From the NCBI GenBank assembly GCA_024742285.1, contig JANSYR010000015.1, positions 62,001 through 126,000 on the forward strand: a DNA stretch of 64,000 nt. Direction: 5' to 3'. This stretch comes from a bacterium. Its GTDB lineage: Bacteria > Myxococcota_A > UBA9160 > UBA4427. The translations under genes and the position numbers were made by a program. The notes below the pieces were generated by a model. That model was not told the origin of the DNA, made no database searches, and was given only the letters and a program-made list of their open reading frames with translations. This document shows, piece by piece, positions 52,044 through 60,962 of this stretch (position 1 is the first letter of the stretch; each line of letters starts with the position of its first letter).

Positions 52044-53816
52044 ATGCTCGATACCAAGATCACGAACGCCCGCATCGTCGACGGCACCGGCGCCCCCGCC
52101 TACGACGGCGACATCGGCATCCGCGACGGCAAGATCGTCGCCATCGGCGCGGTCGACGAAGACGCGCGCGAGGTCCTCGACGCCCAGGGTGCGCTCGCGA
52201 CGCCCGGCTGGGTCGACGTCCACACCCACTACGACGGGCAGGTCACCTGGGACGACCAGGTCGACCCCTCCGCGTCCCACGGCGTGACCACGATCGTCAT
52301 GGGCAACTGCGGCGTCGGATTCGCGCCGGTCCGCCCCGGCGGCGAGAACGAGCTGATCGAGCTGATGGAAGGCGTCGAGGACATCCCCGGCACCGCCCTC
52401 CACGAAGGCATGCCCTGGGGCGCGTGGGAGAGCTTCCCCGACTACATGCGCTTCCTCGACGGTCGCGAGTACGCCCTCGACGTCGGCGCACAGCTCGCCC
52501 ACGGTGCCCTGCGCAACTACGTGATGGGCAAGCGCGGTCGGGACAACGAGGATCCGACCGCTGCGGACCTCGAGGAGATGAGCGGCCTCGTCGAGGAAGC
52601 CATGCGCGAAGGCGCGGTCGGCTTCTCCACGTCGCGCACGATCGGCCACCGCTCGATCGCCGGCGATCCGGTCCCCGGCACCTTCGCCGAGACCGACGAG
52701 CTGATCGCCGTCGCGGAAGCGATGGAGCGAGCGGGCTCCGGCGTCTTCGAGCTGATCCCGGCGGGCACGGTCGGCCTCCTCGAGAGCATCGGCGGCGAGC
52801 ACAAGACGCTGCAGGAAGAGCTCGAGATGATCCGGGCGATCGGCAAGGTCGGCCGCCCCGTGACCTTCACGACGGTCCAGAACGTCGACTATCCGGACAC
52901 CTGGCGCGACTACCTCGAGGTCTGCGCGAAGGAGAACGAGCAGGGCTCGAACCTCCGCCCCCAGGTCTCCTCCCGCCCGATCGGGTTCGTGACCGGCCTC
53001 CAGACCTACCACATGTTCCAGCGCCGACCGTCCTACGCCGCGATCGCCGACCTGCCGCTCGCGGAGCGCGTCGCCGAGATGAGGAAGCCCGAGGTCAAGC
53101 AGGCGATCCTCTCCGAGGAGGACGTGAAGCCCTCGGACGGCCAGGCCGGCTCGATGGCGAACATGACGACGATGCTCGGTCGCGTCGCGGCCGCGCTCTT
53201 TCCGGTGACGATGCCGGCGGACTACGAGCCCGACCCGACGACGATCTTCGGGGCGCAGGCGGCGGCCGCGGGGGTCTCGATCGAAGAGTTCGTCTACGAC
53301 TACCTCCTCGAGGAAGACGGCAAGGCCTTCGCCATCCTGATGGGGGCCAACTACCTGGCCTTCGACCACGAGGCGATCCGTGAGATGCTGACGGACCCGC
53401 ACACGGTCACCGGCCTGTCCGACGCGGGCGCCCACGTGAACCTGATCTTCGACGGCGTCGCGCCGACGTACCAGCTGATCCACTGGGTCCGCGATCGCAA
53501 GCGCGGCGAGAAGCTGCCGATCGAGTGGATCGTCCAGAAGCAGACGAAGACCAACGCCGACCTCTACGGCTTCACGGACCGAGGCTCGCTCGAGATCGGC
53601 AAGCGCGCCGACCTCAACCTGATCGACCTCGACCACCTCGCCCTCGGCGAGCTCGAGGTCCACGCGGACCTGCCCGCCGGCGGCCAGCGCATCCTCCAGA
53701 AGGCGCACGGCTACCTCGCGACGTTCGTGAACGGCGTGAAGACCCGCGAGAACGACCGGGACACCGGCGCGCGTCCGGGCCGCCTGGTCCGCCCGACCGC
53801 GGTCAGCGCCTCGTAG
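52044..53816 (+). CDS. N-acyl-D-amino-acid deacylase family amidohydrolase
   Basis: A 590-residue amidohydrolase, the usual length for this group. The metal site [12 protein letters not shown] is diagnostic, followed by [20 protein letters not shown], where Cys and Asn are typical of D-aminoacylases. Further conserved parts are [17 protein letters not shown], the [12 protein letters not shown] segment and [18 protein letters not shown] with the terminal Asp and His. The C-terminal [20 protein letters not shown] is the sandwich. It could act on D-amino acids, hydantoin-like rings or other amides. The ATG at 52044 is preceded by GGAGG. Two small genes follow closely. Confidence 0.88.
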   Translation: MLDTKITNARIVDGTGAPAYDGDIGIRDGKIVAIGAVDEDAREVLDAQGALATPGWVDVHTHYDGQVTWDDQVDPSASHGVTTIVMGNCGVGFAPVRPGGENELIELMEGVEDIPGTALHEGMPWGAWESFPDYMRFLDGREYALDVGAQLAHGALRNYVMGKRGRDNEDPTAADLEEMSGLVEEAMREGAVGFSTSRTIGHRSIAGDPVPGTFAETDELIAVAEAMERAGSGVFELIPAGTVGLLESIGGEHKTLQEELEMIRAIGKVGRPVTFTTVQNVDYPDTWRDYLEVCAKENEQGSNLRPQVSSRPIGFVTGLQTYHMFQRRPSYAAIADLPLAERVAEMRKPEVKQAILSEEDVKPSDGQAGSMANMTTMLGRVAAALFPVTMPADYEPDPTTIFGAQAAAAGVSIEEFVYDYLLEEDGKAFAILMGANYLAFDHEAIREMLTDPHTVTGLSDAGAHVNLIFDGVAPTYQLIHWVRDRKRGEKLPIEWIVQKQTKTNADLYGFTDRGSLEIGKRADLNLIDLDHLALGELEVHADLPAGGQRILQKAHGYLATFVNGVKTRENDRDTGARPGRLVRPTAVSAS

Positions 53817-53838
53817 GCCGTCGCCGCGAGCCGTCGCG

Positions 53839-54189
53839 ATGCACGTGACCCGGATCTACACCGGCGACGACGGGGAATCGCACTTCGAGGACGTCGAAGT
53901 CCCGCTCCGGGACTTCGGCGACCTCGGGCGGATCTCCGAGATCGTCCCGGTCAGCGGACTCATGTTTCGCGAGGTCGACGCGGACTACGACTTCGACTTC
54001 CACACCGCACCGCGACGGCAATACGTCGTGAACCTCGACGCCGCCGTCGACATCGAGGTCGGCGACGGCACCCGCCGCCGGATCGGCGCGGGGGAGATCC
54101 TGCTGGCCGAGGACACCACCGGCCGCGGCCACCGCAGCATCGCCGTCGACGGCAAGCCCCGCCGCTGCCTCTTCATCGCCCTCGACTAG
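53839..54189 (+). CDS. Small cupin-like protein
   Basis: A 116-residue protein. The strand pattern ADYDFDFHTAPRRQYVVNLD, VDIEVGDGTRRRIGAGEILL, then EDTTGRGHRSIAVDGKPRRC is that of a single cupin barrel with His and Glu at metal-like positions. There is no signal peptide. The gene sits 22 bases after the deacylase and 24 before an enoyl-CoA hydratase, so it is part of that operon. It may be a small-molecule binding or sensor protein; no reaction can be assigned. Confidence 0.72.
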   Translation: MHVTRIYTGDDGESHFEDVEVPLRDFGDLGRISEIVPVSGLMFREVDADYDFDFHTAPRRQYVVNLDAAVDIEVGDGTRRRIGAGEILLAEDTTGRGHRSIAVDGKPRRCLFIALD

Positions 54190-54213
54190 CCGCACGCCAC
54201 AGGATTCCGCCCC

Positions 54214-54981
54214 ATGAGCCAGATCGACCTCGGCACGCCCTTCCTCGAAGGGCGCCTCGACGACCGCATCCTCCACGTGCGGATCGCGCGCCCGGAGCGC
54301 CGCAACGCCATGACCCTCGACATGTATCGCGGGGTCCGGGACGCGACGATCCTCGCCGACGGCGATCCGGAGATCGACGCGGTCTGCCTCCGCGGAACCG
54401 ACGGCTGGTTCTGCGCCGGGGGTGACATGTCGGGCCACCAGGAGGAGAGCGCGGCCCTGACCGAACGGGATCCGACCGTCAACTTCCCCTTCCGCCACAT
54501 GGAGCTCTGCCGGAAGATCGTCGTGGCCGCGGTGAACGGCGCCTGCCATGCCGGCGGACTCAACCTGCTCATGCACAGCGACGTCTCGCTCGCGATGGAG
54601 TCCGCCGTCTTCCGCGGCCCCGAGCTCCTCCGCGGCATCCCCGATCCCTACATGAGCGCGCGCCTCGCCGACTTCGTCGGTCTCGGCAAGGCCAAGTACA
54701 TGATGTTCACGGCGGCCCTCGTCGAGGCGCGCGAGGCCGAGTCGATGGGCCTCCTCGGAAAGGTCGTCCCCGACGACGACTTCGAGGACGCCCTCGAGGA
54801 GATGCTCGAGCAGATCCGCCTCACGGCGCCCCAGGCACGCTCGATGATCAAGGCGGATCTGAACGACCCGCTCCGACGCCACGACCACAACCTGTTCAAG
54901 CGGTCCATGATGAACCCGGAGATGGTCGAGGGGATGCGCGCTTTCGTCGAGAAGCGGAAGCCGGACTGGCCGCGGGACTAG
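54214..54981 (+). CDS. Enoyl-CoA hydratase/isomerase family protein
   Basis: A 255-residue crotonase-fold protein. RILHVRIARPERRNAMTLDM is the start of the fold, and DGWFCAGGDMSGHQEESAAL carries the oxyanion segment with CAGGD. VNGACHAGGLNLLMHSDVSL is the second part. The place of the usual catalytic Glu is replaced by a short RGIPDPYMSARLADFVG. It is therefore an uncertain hydratase, possibly an isomerase or hydrolase. It follows the deacylase and cupin genes on one strand. A convergent SDR gene lies 30 bases downstream, separated by a small hairpin. Confidence 0.87.
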   Translation: MSQIDLGTPFLEGRLDDRILHVRIARPERRNAMTLDMYRGVRDATILADGDPEIDAVCLRGTDGWFCAGGDMSGHQEESAALTERDPTVNFPFRHMELCRKIVVAAVNGACHAGGLNLLMHSDVSLAMESAVFRGPELLRGIPDPYMSARLADFVGLGKAKYMMFTAALVEAREAESMGLLGKVVPDDDFEDALEEMLEQIRLTAPQARSMIKADLNDPLRRHDHNLFKRSMMNPEMVEGMRAFVEKRKPDWPRD

Positions 54982-54991
54982 ACGACCGAAC

Positions 54992-55005
54992 GCCCGGTTT
55001 CGGGC
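54992..55005. terminator. Small hairpin between convergent genes
   Basis: GCCCG (54992-54996) pairs with CGGGC (55001-55005) around a GTTT loop, in the 30-base gap between the convergent hydratase and SDR genes. It is short with no T-run, so it is at best a weak bidirectional terminator. Confidence 0.35.
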
Positions 55006-55011
55006 CTGCGT

Positions 55012-55779
55012 CTACGCCCGCTGCCCGCTCGCCGAGACGCATTCGCCCGTGAGATAGCTGGCGCCGTCCGACGCCAGGAAGACGACCACCCCCGCGATCT
55101 CACGCGGATCCGCCGGACGGCCCTGGGGTTGGAGCGCCGCCATCGCCTCGAGGTGCTCCGGCGGCGCCGCCTTCTCGAGAAAGGCGTGCATCGCGAGCGT
55201 CGGCATCACCGCATTCACGCGCACCCCCCGCTCCGCCGCTTCCAGCGCGGCGCAGCGCGTGAGCGCGTGCACGCCGGCCTTGGCCGCGGCGTAGGCCGAT
55301 TGCCCGCGCTCGGCGCGGTGGCCCGTCACGCTCCCGACGTTCACGATCGCGCCGCCCGAGGAGAGCCTCGGGAGGACGGCCCGCACGCAGCGGAAGCAGC
55401 CGGTGAGAGAGACGTCGATCACACGCAGCCAGTCCTCGTCACGCATCTCGACCAGATCGCTCGTGAATCCGAGCCCCGCGTTGTGGACCGCCACGTCGAT
55501 CCCGCCCAGCCGGGCCTCGCTCTCCTGATACAGGGCCTCGACCGCCTCGGTGCTCGTCACGTCGCAGGCCACGCCCGCGACGTCCCCGCCCTCGGCGCGC
55601 AGCGTCTCGACCGCCTCGCCGAGTCGGCGCTCGTGGCGGTCCGAGATCACGAGGGAAGCCCCCTCCTCGACGAAGCGGCGGGCGATCGCGAAGCCGATCC
55701 CGGTCCCCGCCGCGGCGGTGATCACCGCTCGTCGCCCCTCGAGTAGCTGCCGTCCCATCGGCTCAATCATCTCGGGCAT
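55012..55779 (-). CDS. Short-chain dehydrogenase/reductase
   Basis: A 255-residue SDR. The cofactor site reads TAAAGTGIGFAIAR (TxxxGxGIG with Ala in place of the first Gly), followed by VISDRHERRLGEAVETLRAE (Asp after strand two suggests NAD). VAVHNAGLGFTSDLVEMRDE contains NAG, and GSVTGHRAERGQSAYAAAKA the Ser-Tyr-Lys set. The ending GECVSASGQRA has no Asp-Gly-Gly, so C-terminal binding is atypical. Starts at 55779, 55770 and 55758 are all possible; I took the longest that avoids the upstream region shared with the divergent gene. Confidence 0.85.
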   Translation of the reverse strand: MPEMIEPMGRQLLEGRRAVITAAAGTGIGFAIARRFVEEGASLVISDRHERRLGEAVETLRAEGGDVAGVACDVTSTEAVEALYQESEARLGGIDVAVHNAGLGFTSDLVEMRDEDWLRVIDVSLTGCFRCVRAVLPRLSSGGAIVNVGSVTGHRAERGQSAYAAAKAGVHALTRCAALEAAERGVRVNAVMPTLAMHAFLEKAAPPEHLEAMAALQPQGRPADPREIAGVVVFLASDGASYLTGECVSASGQRA

Positions 55780-55849
55780 GCCACGAATGTCAAGCGCGAG
55801 CGCGCCGCACGCGCGATGATCCGCGGTCCCGCGCGAGGAGCCCGAGACG

Positions 55850-56869
55850 ATGAGCAAGATCACGATCGACGACGAGATGTACGACATCGAAGCGGTCGCC
55901 GACGGCGCCTGGGTGCCCGGCCCCTACGGCCCGGACGACCAGCTCGGGACCTACAACGAGGTCACGCCGGAGAAGCGCGCCGCCGCCTGGTCGCTCCTCG
56001 CCGGCGCCGCGCGCCTCCAGACGATCAACCTCGGGGACGTGCTCTTCAACGGCTACCCCGGCTTCGGCGACCGCGACTACCAGCAGCAGCTCGTGATCGC
56101 CGGCTATGCCCCGCCCGAAGGCTACGCCGGGATCGCGAACATCACCGAGCCGATGGGGAGCACCCGCCTCTCCTTCCACGAGGAGCGCGTCCAGACGACG
56201 TACAACATCGCGAGCAAGGTGAACGGTCTCCTCCACTGCGGCGTCGGCGATCTCTTCTACAACGGGTTCCGGGGTCGCGATATCGCCCGCGACCACGGCA
56301 CGAGCGATCTCGACGTCGTGAGCTGGGGCGTCCCGCTCGTGACCCGCGGGTTCCTGATCGACGTCGTGGGACTCAAGGCCGAGCGGGGCGAGGACGTCTT
56401 CTCGTCCGAGGGTCGACCGGTCCTCGAGCCCAACTACCGCGTGACCCTCGAGGATCTCGAAGCCGCCGTCCGTCGGCAGGAGCTGCCCGCCTTCGAGGCC
56501 GGCGATGCGATCATGCTCCGGACGGGCTGGAACAACCTCGTGCGTCCCGATCCCGAGAAGTTCCTCTCCGGCTCACCGGGGCCCTGGCTGCGGGAGACCC
56601 GCTGGCTGGCCAGCCATCGACCGGCCCTGCTCGGCATCGACTCCTGGGTCTGGGGCACCGTCGATCCCGACGCGACGAAAGGCTTCTACAATGCCTGTCA
56701 CCAGGAGCTGAACATGCGCTTCGGCATCCGGTTCGGCGAGGGCTTCCAGTTCGAGGAGCTCGCCGACGCCGGGGTCGACCGCTTCGTCCTGAGCCACACG
56801 CCCCTGCGCGCCGAAGGCGCGACCTCTTCGTCCGTCCCGGCGCTCGCGATCGCGGCGCTCGGCGACTGA
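55850..56869 (+). CDS. Cyclase family protein with altered metal-site motif
   Basis: A 339-residue protein of the kynurenine formamidase-like cyclase fold. DDQLGTYNEVTPEKRAAAW and the later DAIMLRTGWNNLVRPDPEKF and LGIDSWVWG are family landmarks. The usual metal motif (TQWDxLxHVFY or HxGTHxD) is replaced by the segment LLHCGVGDLFYNG, losing the expected Asp and His but offering His, Cys and Asp in shifted positions. It may bind a different metal, or none. A SnoaL-like gene follows 26 bases later. It is divergent from an SDR gene. Confidence 0.82.
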   Translation: MSKITIDDEMYDIEAVADGAWVPGPYGPDDQLGTYNEVTPEKRAAAWSLLAGAARLQTINLGDVLFNGYPGFGDRDYQQQLVIAGYAPPEGYAGIANITEPMGSTRLSFHEERVQTTYNIASKVNGLLHCGVGDLFYNGFRGRDIARDHGTSDLDVVSWGVPLVTRGFLIDVVGLKAERGEDVFSSEGRPVLEPNYRVTLEDLEAAVRRQELPAFEAGDAIMLRTGWNNLVRPDPEKFLSGSPGPWLRETRWLASHRPALLGIDSWVWGTVDPDATKGFYNACHQELNMRFGIRFGEGFQFEELADAGVDRFVLSHTPLRAEGATSSSVPALAIAALGD

Positions 56870-56895
56870 ACCCGGCCCGAAAGGAATCCCGACCG

Positions 56896-57342
56896 ATGTC
56901 CGACCCCGAACTTTCCGCCCGCAACAAGGCCACCGTCCTGAAGATGTGGAAGGCCCTGAGCGACTTCGACTTCGACACGCTCAAGAGCTGTCTCCATCCC
57001 GACGTCCACTACGAGGACGTCCCGACCGAGGACGCCGGAGCGAACGGCCCGGAGAACGTCGTCGCCCGACTCTCGGTCGCCTGGGATCACATCGATCGGC
57101 AGATCCAGACGACCCACCGGATCGCCGCGGACGGCGACGTCGTCTTCCTCGATCACACCGAAGAGTGGATCTTCAAGACCGGCGAGACCGTCGTCCACCG
57201 CTTCGCCACCATGCACGAGCTGAAAGACGGCAAGATCATCCAGTGGAGCGACTTCTGGGACGTGAACAACTTCGTCGGGCAGTTCCCCGCGTCGTTCCTG
57301 AAGGTGATGGCCGAGAAGCAGGGCTCGGATTTCACGAGCTAG
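56896..57342 (+). CDS. SnoaL/limonene-1,2-epoxide-hydrolase-like NTF2-fold protein
   Basis: A 148-residue NTF2-like protein. The opening ARNKATVLKMWKALSDFDFD and HPDVHYEDVPTEDAGANGPE fit the LEH/SnoaL pattern, in which buried Asp, Asn and Arg residues can activate water or act in ring chemistry. VVFLDHTEEWIFKTGETVVH is the central sheet, and ELKDGKIIQWSDFWDVNNFV the conserved end. It is 26 bases after the cyclase gene, so both are likely co-transcribed. A terpenoid or polyketide-like substrate is a guess from context. Confidence 0.82.
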   Translation: MSDPELSARNKATVLKMWKALSDFDFDTLKSCLHPDVHYEDVPTEDAGANGPENVVARLSVAWDHIDRQIQTTHRIAADGDVVFLDHTEEWIFKTGETVVHRFATMHELKDGKIIQWSDFWDVNNFVGQFPASFLKVMAEKQGSDFTS

Positions 57343-57427
57343 TCCGTGTCGAGCAGGCCGCGGGGAGAAGGCCGCGAAGGTCCGGTGCGATCGGCGTCCG
57401 CAGCCGAACGCTCATGAATCATCCGGG

Positions 57428-58468
57428 CTAGAGACGGACGCTGGCCGACACGGCGCCGAAGGCCTGTGTCCTGCGCTGGGAGTCGAACTCGCGGCTCCGG
57501 ACGATCCCCGAGAAGCCGAGCTGATACCGGCCGCAGCGGAGCACGAGACCGCCGTGCGCCTCCGCCACGAGGACCCGCCGGTCGACGCTCTGACTGCTCC
57601 GGGTGGTGTTGCCGTCCAGGAAGATGTTGTGTGCCACCACGCGGACGTGTCCGCCGGCGAACAGGTAGCCCCCGAAGCGCCCGGGTGTCGCGCGAAGTCC
57701 GGTGCCCGTGCCGCTCGGGTGGATCCGAGGCGGTCCGTAGTCTCCGACGATGTCGGTCCCCAGCCGCGCCGTCGCCCCGACGGCCGCCTGCGTGAGCACG
57801 TTGCCCGCGGAGAGCGACACCGAGGGCAGCACGTCGGCGCGGATCCGTCCGCGGGCGACCGGTGCATCGAGACGCCAGATCCGATCCCACGTGAGGATGA
57901 CCCCGGGCTCGTTCTTCAGCTGATTGTTCCAGCCCCGCGGCTCCGTCGTGTCGACCAGCTCGTGCACCTTCTTCTGGGCCCACTCGCCCTGCGCCGCGGG
58001 CCCCACGACGCCGGCGTGGATCGAGACCGAATCCACGTGTCGTTCCTGCTCGGCGATGAGTGACACCCCGCCGTAGAGCCAACCCGCGTACGGGTGCTGA
58101 TCCGGCAGCGGCGTCGATACGCTGATGTCCTCCGGCGTGAAGAGGCTGTGCCCGAGAAAGAGGCCGAAGCGCGTCTCCGGGGCCGGCTCCTCCGAGGCGA
58201 AGAGGCGGAAGAAACGACGGGGGAGCGCGTCCTCCGCCTGGACCGGAGACACGTACGAGAGCATCAGTCCGTTGGTGTAGTTGAGGTCCGTGCCCATGAA
58301 GACGTCGTTCTCGAAGACGAACGCGATCGAACCGCGGTCGACGGAGTCGGCGTGCACCCGCTGCGGCGCGAAGAAGACGCCCGCACAGAGCAGGACGAGC
58401 GTGACGCCGACGCGCCACCGGGCGCGATTGGCCCCTTCGTGCCTCGGCCGGCAGACGAACGCAGGCAT
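57428..58468 (-). CDS. LpxR-family lipid A 3'-O-deacylase (DUF2219)
   Basis: A 346-residue outer-membrane barrel protein. The start MPAFVCRPRHEGANRARWRV leads into a signal peptide ending near VHADS. FVFENDVFMGTDLNYTNGLM holds the Asn-Asp pair of the active site and the Thr-Asp-Asn-Tyr-Thr-Asn-Gly motif; DQHPYAGWLYGG is the second family signature. The C-terminal half has alternating barrel strands and ends in FGAVSASVRL, a classical terminal hydrophobic strand. LpxR removes the 3'-acyl chain of lipid A in a calcium-dependent way, remodelling endotoxin. The ATG at 58468 is preferred over far upstream in-frame starts, which are antisense to the next gene. Confidence 0.85.
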   Translation of the reverse strand: MPAFVCRPRHEGANRARWRVGVTLVLLCAGVFFAPQRVHADSVDRGSIAFVFENDVFMGTDLNYTNGLMLSYVSPVQAEDALPRRFFRLFASEEPAPETRFGLFLGHSLFTPEDISVSTPLPDQHPYAGWLYGGVSLIAEQERHVDSVSIHAGVVGPAAQGEWAQKKVHELVDTTEPRGWNNQLKNEPGVILTWDRIWRLDAPVARGRIRADVLPSVSLSAGNVLTQAAVGATARLGTDIVGDYGPPRIHPSGTGTGLRATPGRFGGYLFAGGHVRVVAHNIFLDGNTTRSSQSVDRRVLVAEAHGGLVLRCGRYQLGFSGIVRSREFDSQRRTQAFGAVSASVRL

Positions 58469-58643
58469 CGGAGAGCTCCGCACGGAACGGCCGCACCGAC
58501 GGACCTCGGGGGCGTTCGGGGTAGGACGAGCGGGCGGCAGCATACCCGCCACTCCGAATGGATGCCACGCACGACGAGCGAGCGTTTCCGGCCGCGATCG
58601 ATAGAATCGATTCGTTCCTTCCCCTGGCGAAACGAGGACTCCA

Positions 58644-59675
58644 TTGCTCGGCCCCGGACTGATGATCGACGACGAACAGGCGGTGGACGGCCCCGCCGGC
58701 CCCATCCCGCTCCGCCCCGCCCGCTCGATCCGGCGGACCTCGACGATGGACATGCTCTGGCCGGACGGCCCTGGCGGCCCGCTCGAGCTTCGCGGACGCG
58801 CGCGCGACGCCGCGACCGACGACCCGGGCGCGCCGCCCCGAACGCTTCGCAGCGCCACCCTGGACGCGATCCTCCGCGAGCGCATGATCGAAGAGATCGA
58901 CACCACCCCCGACTTCGAGGGCATCCAGAATCTCGTCGGACAGCGTGGCGGCGGGCATCTTCGCGGCGCTCTCGCGACCCTGGTGCCGGAGGTCCGCTCC
59001 TCCGGCTCGCCGCTCTACCTGCTCCTCGACGACATCTCCGGGACGAGCCTGATCGGCGGCGTCGCCTTCGTTCGGCAGGCGCCCTACCGCGAGAGGGTCG
59101 CCCAGAGCGGGGAGCGGCGCGGACCCCGTCCCGAAGACATGGAAGGCGTCTGCATCGGCTTCGCCCCCGGCTCGAGCGCGCTCACCGAGGTGGTCGACCA
59201 CGTCGGTCCGCCCCGCATGCGCCCGATCGGGGACCTCGTCCATCCCGAGGACCCCCACGGCTGGCACGACCTTCCGGAGATGCCCGCGATCGGGACGCGC
59301 CGCGCGCGCTTCATCGACGTCCGGCTCGAAGACGACCGCATCGAGATCTCCGCCGGCTTCCAGGACTCGACCGGCGATCCGGATCACGGCCGGGTCGGGA
59401 TCCACGAGTACCGGCTCCACGCGACCGCCGACCTTTCGACCGGGCGCCTCGATGGACTCGAGGCGACGCCGCATATCCTTCCCTTCCGGGAGTGCCCGTC
59501 GGCGGTCCAGACGTCGCTCGCGATCCAGGGCGCGCCCCTCGCCGATCTCCGCGACGTCGTGCTCGAACGCCTCGCGAAGACCCGAGGCTGCACCCACCTG
59601 AACGATGCGCTGCGATCCCTCGCCGAGGTCCCGGTCCTGATCGAGGCGCTCTCGGAGGGCGCAACGACGGGATGA
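58644..59675 (+). CDS. DUF2889 family protein
   Basis: A 343-residue protein of unknown function. RSIRRTSTMDMLWPDGPGGP and the terminal KTRGCTHLNDALRSLAEVP with a conserved Cys-Thr-His-Leu match DUF2889. The TTG at 58644 has GAGG about 7 bases upstream; an ATG at 58662 would lose only six residues. It has no signal peptide. Its stop overlaps the ATG of the aminotransferase-like gene (ATGA at 59672-59675), a strong sign of a shared role. No reaction is known for the family. Confidence 0.8.
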   Translation: MLGPGLMIDDEQAVDGPAGPIPLRPARSIRRTSTMDMLWPDGPGGPLELRGRARDAATDDPGAPPRTLRSATLDAILRERMIEEIDTTPDFEGIQNLVGQRGGGHLRGALATLVPEVRSSGSPLYLLLDDISGTSLIGGVAFVRQAPYRERVAQSGERRGPRPEDMEGVCIGFAPGSSALTEVVDHVGPPRMRPIGDLVHPEDPHGWHDLPEMPAIGTRRARFIDVRLEDDRIEISAGFQDSTGDPDHGRVGIHEYRLHATADLSTGRLDGLEATPHILPFRECPSAVQTSLAIQGAPLADLRDVVLERLAKTRGCTHLNDALRSLAEVPVLIEALSEGATTG

Positions 59676-60886
59676 ATCCCATGAAGCGATCCCAGGCCCT
59701 TCTCGACCGTGCGCGCCGGGTCGTTCCGAACGGCGTCTACGGCCACTACGGCTACTCGGTCACTCCCGAGTCGCCGGTCTTCTTCGAGACGGCGCATGGC
59801 GCGCGCTTCACCGACGTGGACGGGAACGAGTACGTCGACTGGATGTGCGCCTATGGGCCGATGATCCTCGGGTACGACCATCCGGAGATCGAAGCGGCCG
59901 CGGCGGCGCAACGCGCGAAGGGCAACACGGTCAGCCTCGCTGCCCCCGTCATGGTCGAGCTCGCCGAGCGGCTCGTCGACCGGATTCGAGGCGTCGACTG
60001 GGCGCTCTTCGGGAAGAACGGGGCCGACGCGACCGCCCTCGCCGTCATGATCGCGCGCGAGAAGACGGGGCGACGCTTCGTGATCAAGATCGACGGCGGC
60101 TACCACGGCGCCGTCCCCTGGATGCAGGCACCCGGCTCGCCGGGCACGATCGCCGAGGATCAGGCATTCGTGATCAGCGTGCCGTGGAACGATGCGGAGG
60201 CCGTCCAGCGCGCGATCGACGCCTATCCGGACGACGTCGCCTGCTTCATCTCTTCGCCCTATCACCACCCGGTGCTCGAGGACAACGTCCTCCCGGCCGA
60301 AGGCTACTGGCCTGCGATCGAGCGGATCTGCCGCGCCGCCGGCGTCGCCCTCGTCGTCGACGACGTGCGCGCCGGCTTCCGGATCGACCTCGCCGGCTCC
60401 CACGCGGCCTACGGTTTCCAGCCCGACCTCGTGTGCTTCGGCAAGGCGCTCGCGAACGGTCACCCGATCTCCGCGTTGACCGGCACCGACGACTTTCGTG
60501 ACGCCGCCCAGGCCACGTACTACACGGGGACCCAGTTCTTCAACGCCGCCCCGATGGCCGCCGCCCTCGCGACCCTCGACGCGCTCGACGTGACCGACGC
60601 GGCGAACCGGATCACCGCGCTCGGGACCCGACTGGGCGAAGGGCTCCGATCGGTCGCGGACGCCCACGACTACGACCTGGTCGTGAGCGGCATCCCCGGC
60701 ATGCCCTACTTCTCGAATCGCGGCGAAGGCGGAGGCAAGCGCCATCAGCGCTGGGTCGCCGAGTGCGTGAAGCGCGGCGCCTATCTCCTCAGCTATCACA
60801 ACAACTTCGTGTCGGCGGCGCACACGGAAGAGGACATCGACCGGACCTGCGAAATCGCCGACGACGCCTTCGCGGCTCTGGACTGA
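59672..60886 (+). CDS. Class III aminotransferase (glutamate-1-semialdehyde aminomutase-like)
   Basis: A 404-residue PLP enzyme. HGARFTDVDGNEYVDWMCAY and YGPMILGYDHPEIEAAA are the GSA-like start. The PLP-binding Asp lies in VVDDVRAGFRIDLAGSH and the Schiff-base Lys in VCFGKALANGHPISALTG. The usual GSEA phosphate-contact motif reads NGADATALAVMIAR, typical of GSA-like aminotransferases in sugar or natural-product pathways rather than haem HemL, so I do not assign hemL. It is coupled by ATGA to the DUF2889 gene. A second ATG at 59681 is also possible. Confidence 0.87.
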   Translation: MNPMKRSQALLDRARRVVPNGVYGHYGYSVTPESPVFFETAHGARFTDVDGNEYVDWMCAYGPMILGYDHPEIEAAAAAQRAKGNTVSLAAPVMVELAERLVDRIRGVDWALFGKNGADATALAVMIAREKTGRRFVIKIDGGYHGAVPWMQAPGSPGTIAEDQAFVISVPWNDAEAVQRAIDAYPDDVACFISSPYHHPVLEDNVLPAEGYWPAIERICRAAGVALVVDDVRAGFRIDLAGSHAAYGFQPDLVCFGKALANGHPISALTGTDDFRDAAQATYYTGTQFFNAAPMAAALATLDALDVTDAANRITALGTRLGEGLRSVADAHDYDLVVSGIPGMPYFSNRGEGGGKRHQRWVAECVKRGAYLLSYHNNFVSAAHTEEDIDRTCEIADDAFAALD

Positions 60887-60962
60887 GTCGCCGACCCCGA
60901 GTCTCGCTCGTGGAGTTCTGCGTCCCCTACCATGGCTCCGAAACCCAGCCCGGGGAGCGAAC

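Noticed and set aside
50559-53708. N-terminal extension of the enoyl-CoA hydratase frame
   Set aside because: It lies antisense to the MFS and deacylase genes; the ATG at 50558 with its Shine-Dalgarno gives the normal family N-terminus.
55788-55793. Minus-strand TTGACA upstream of the SDR gene
   Set aside because: No -10-like hexamer at 16-18 bases downstream; the best match there has two of six bases.
59672-60886. Assignment as hemL (glutamate-1-semialdehyde aminomutase)
   Set aside because: The GSEA-type motif is replaced by NGADAT and the neighbours are not haem genes, so only family-level naming is justified.
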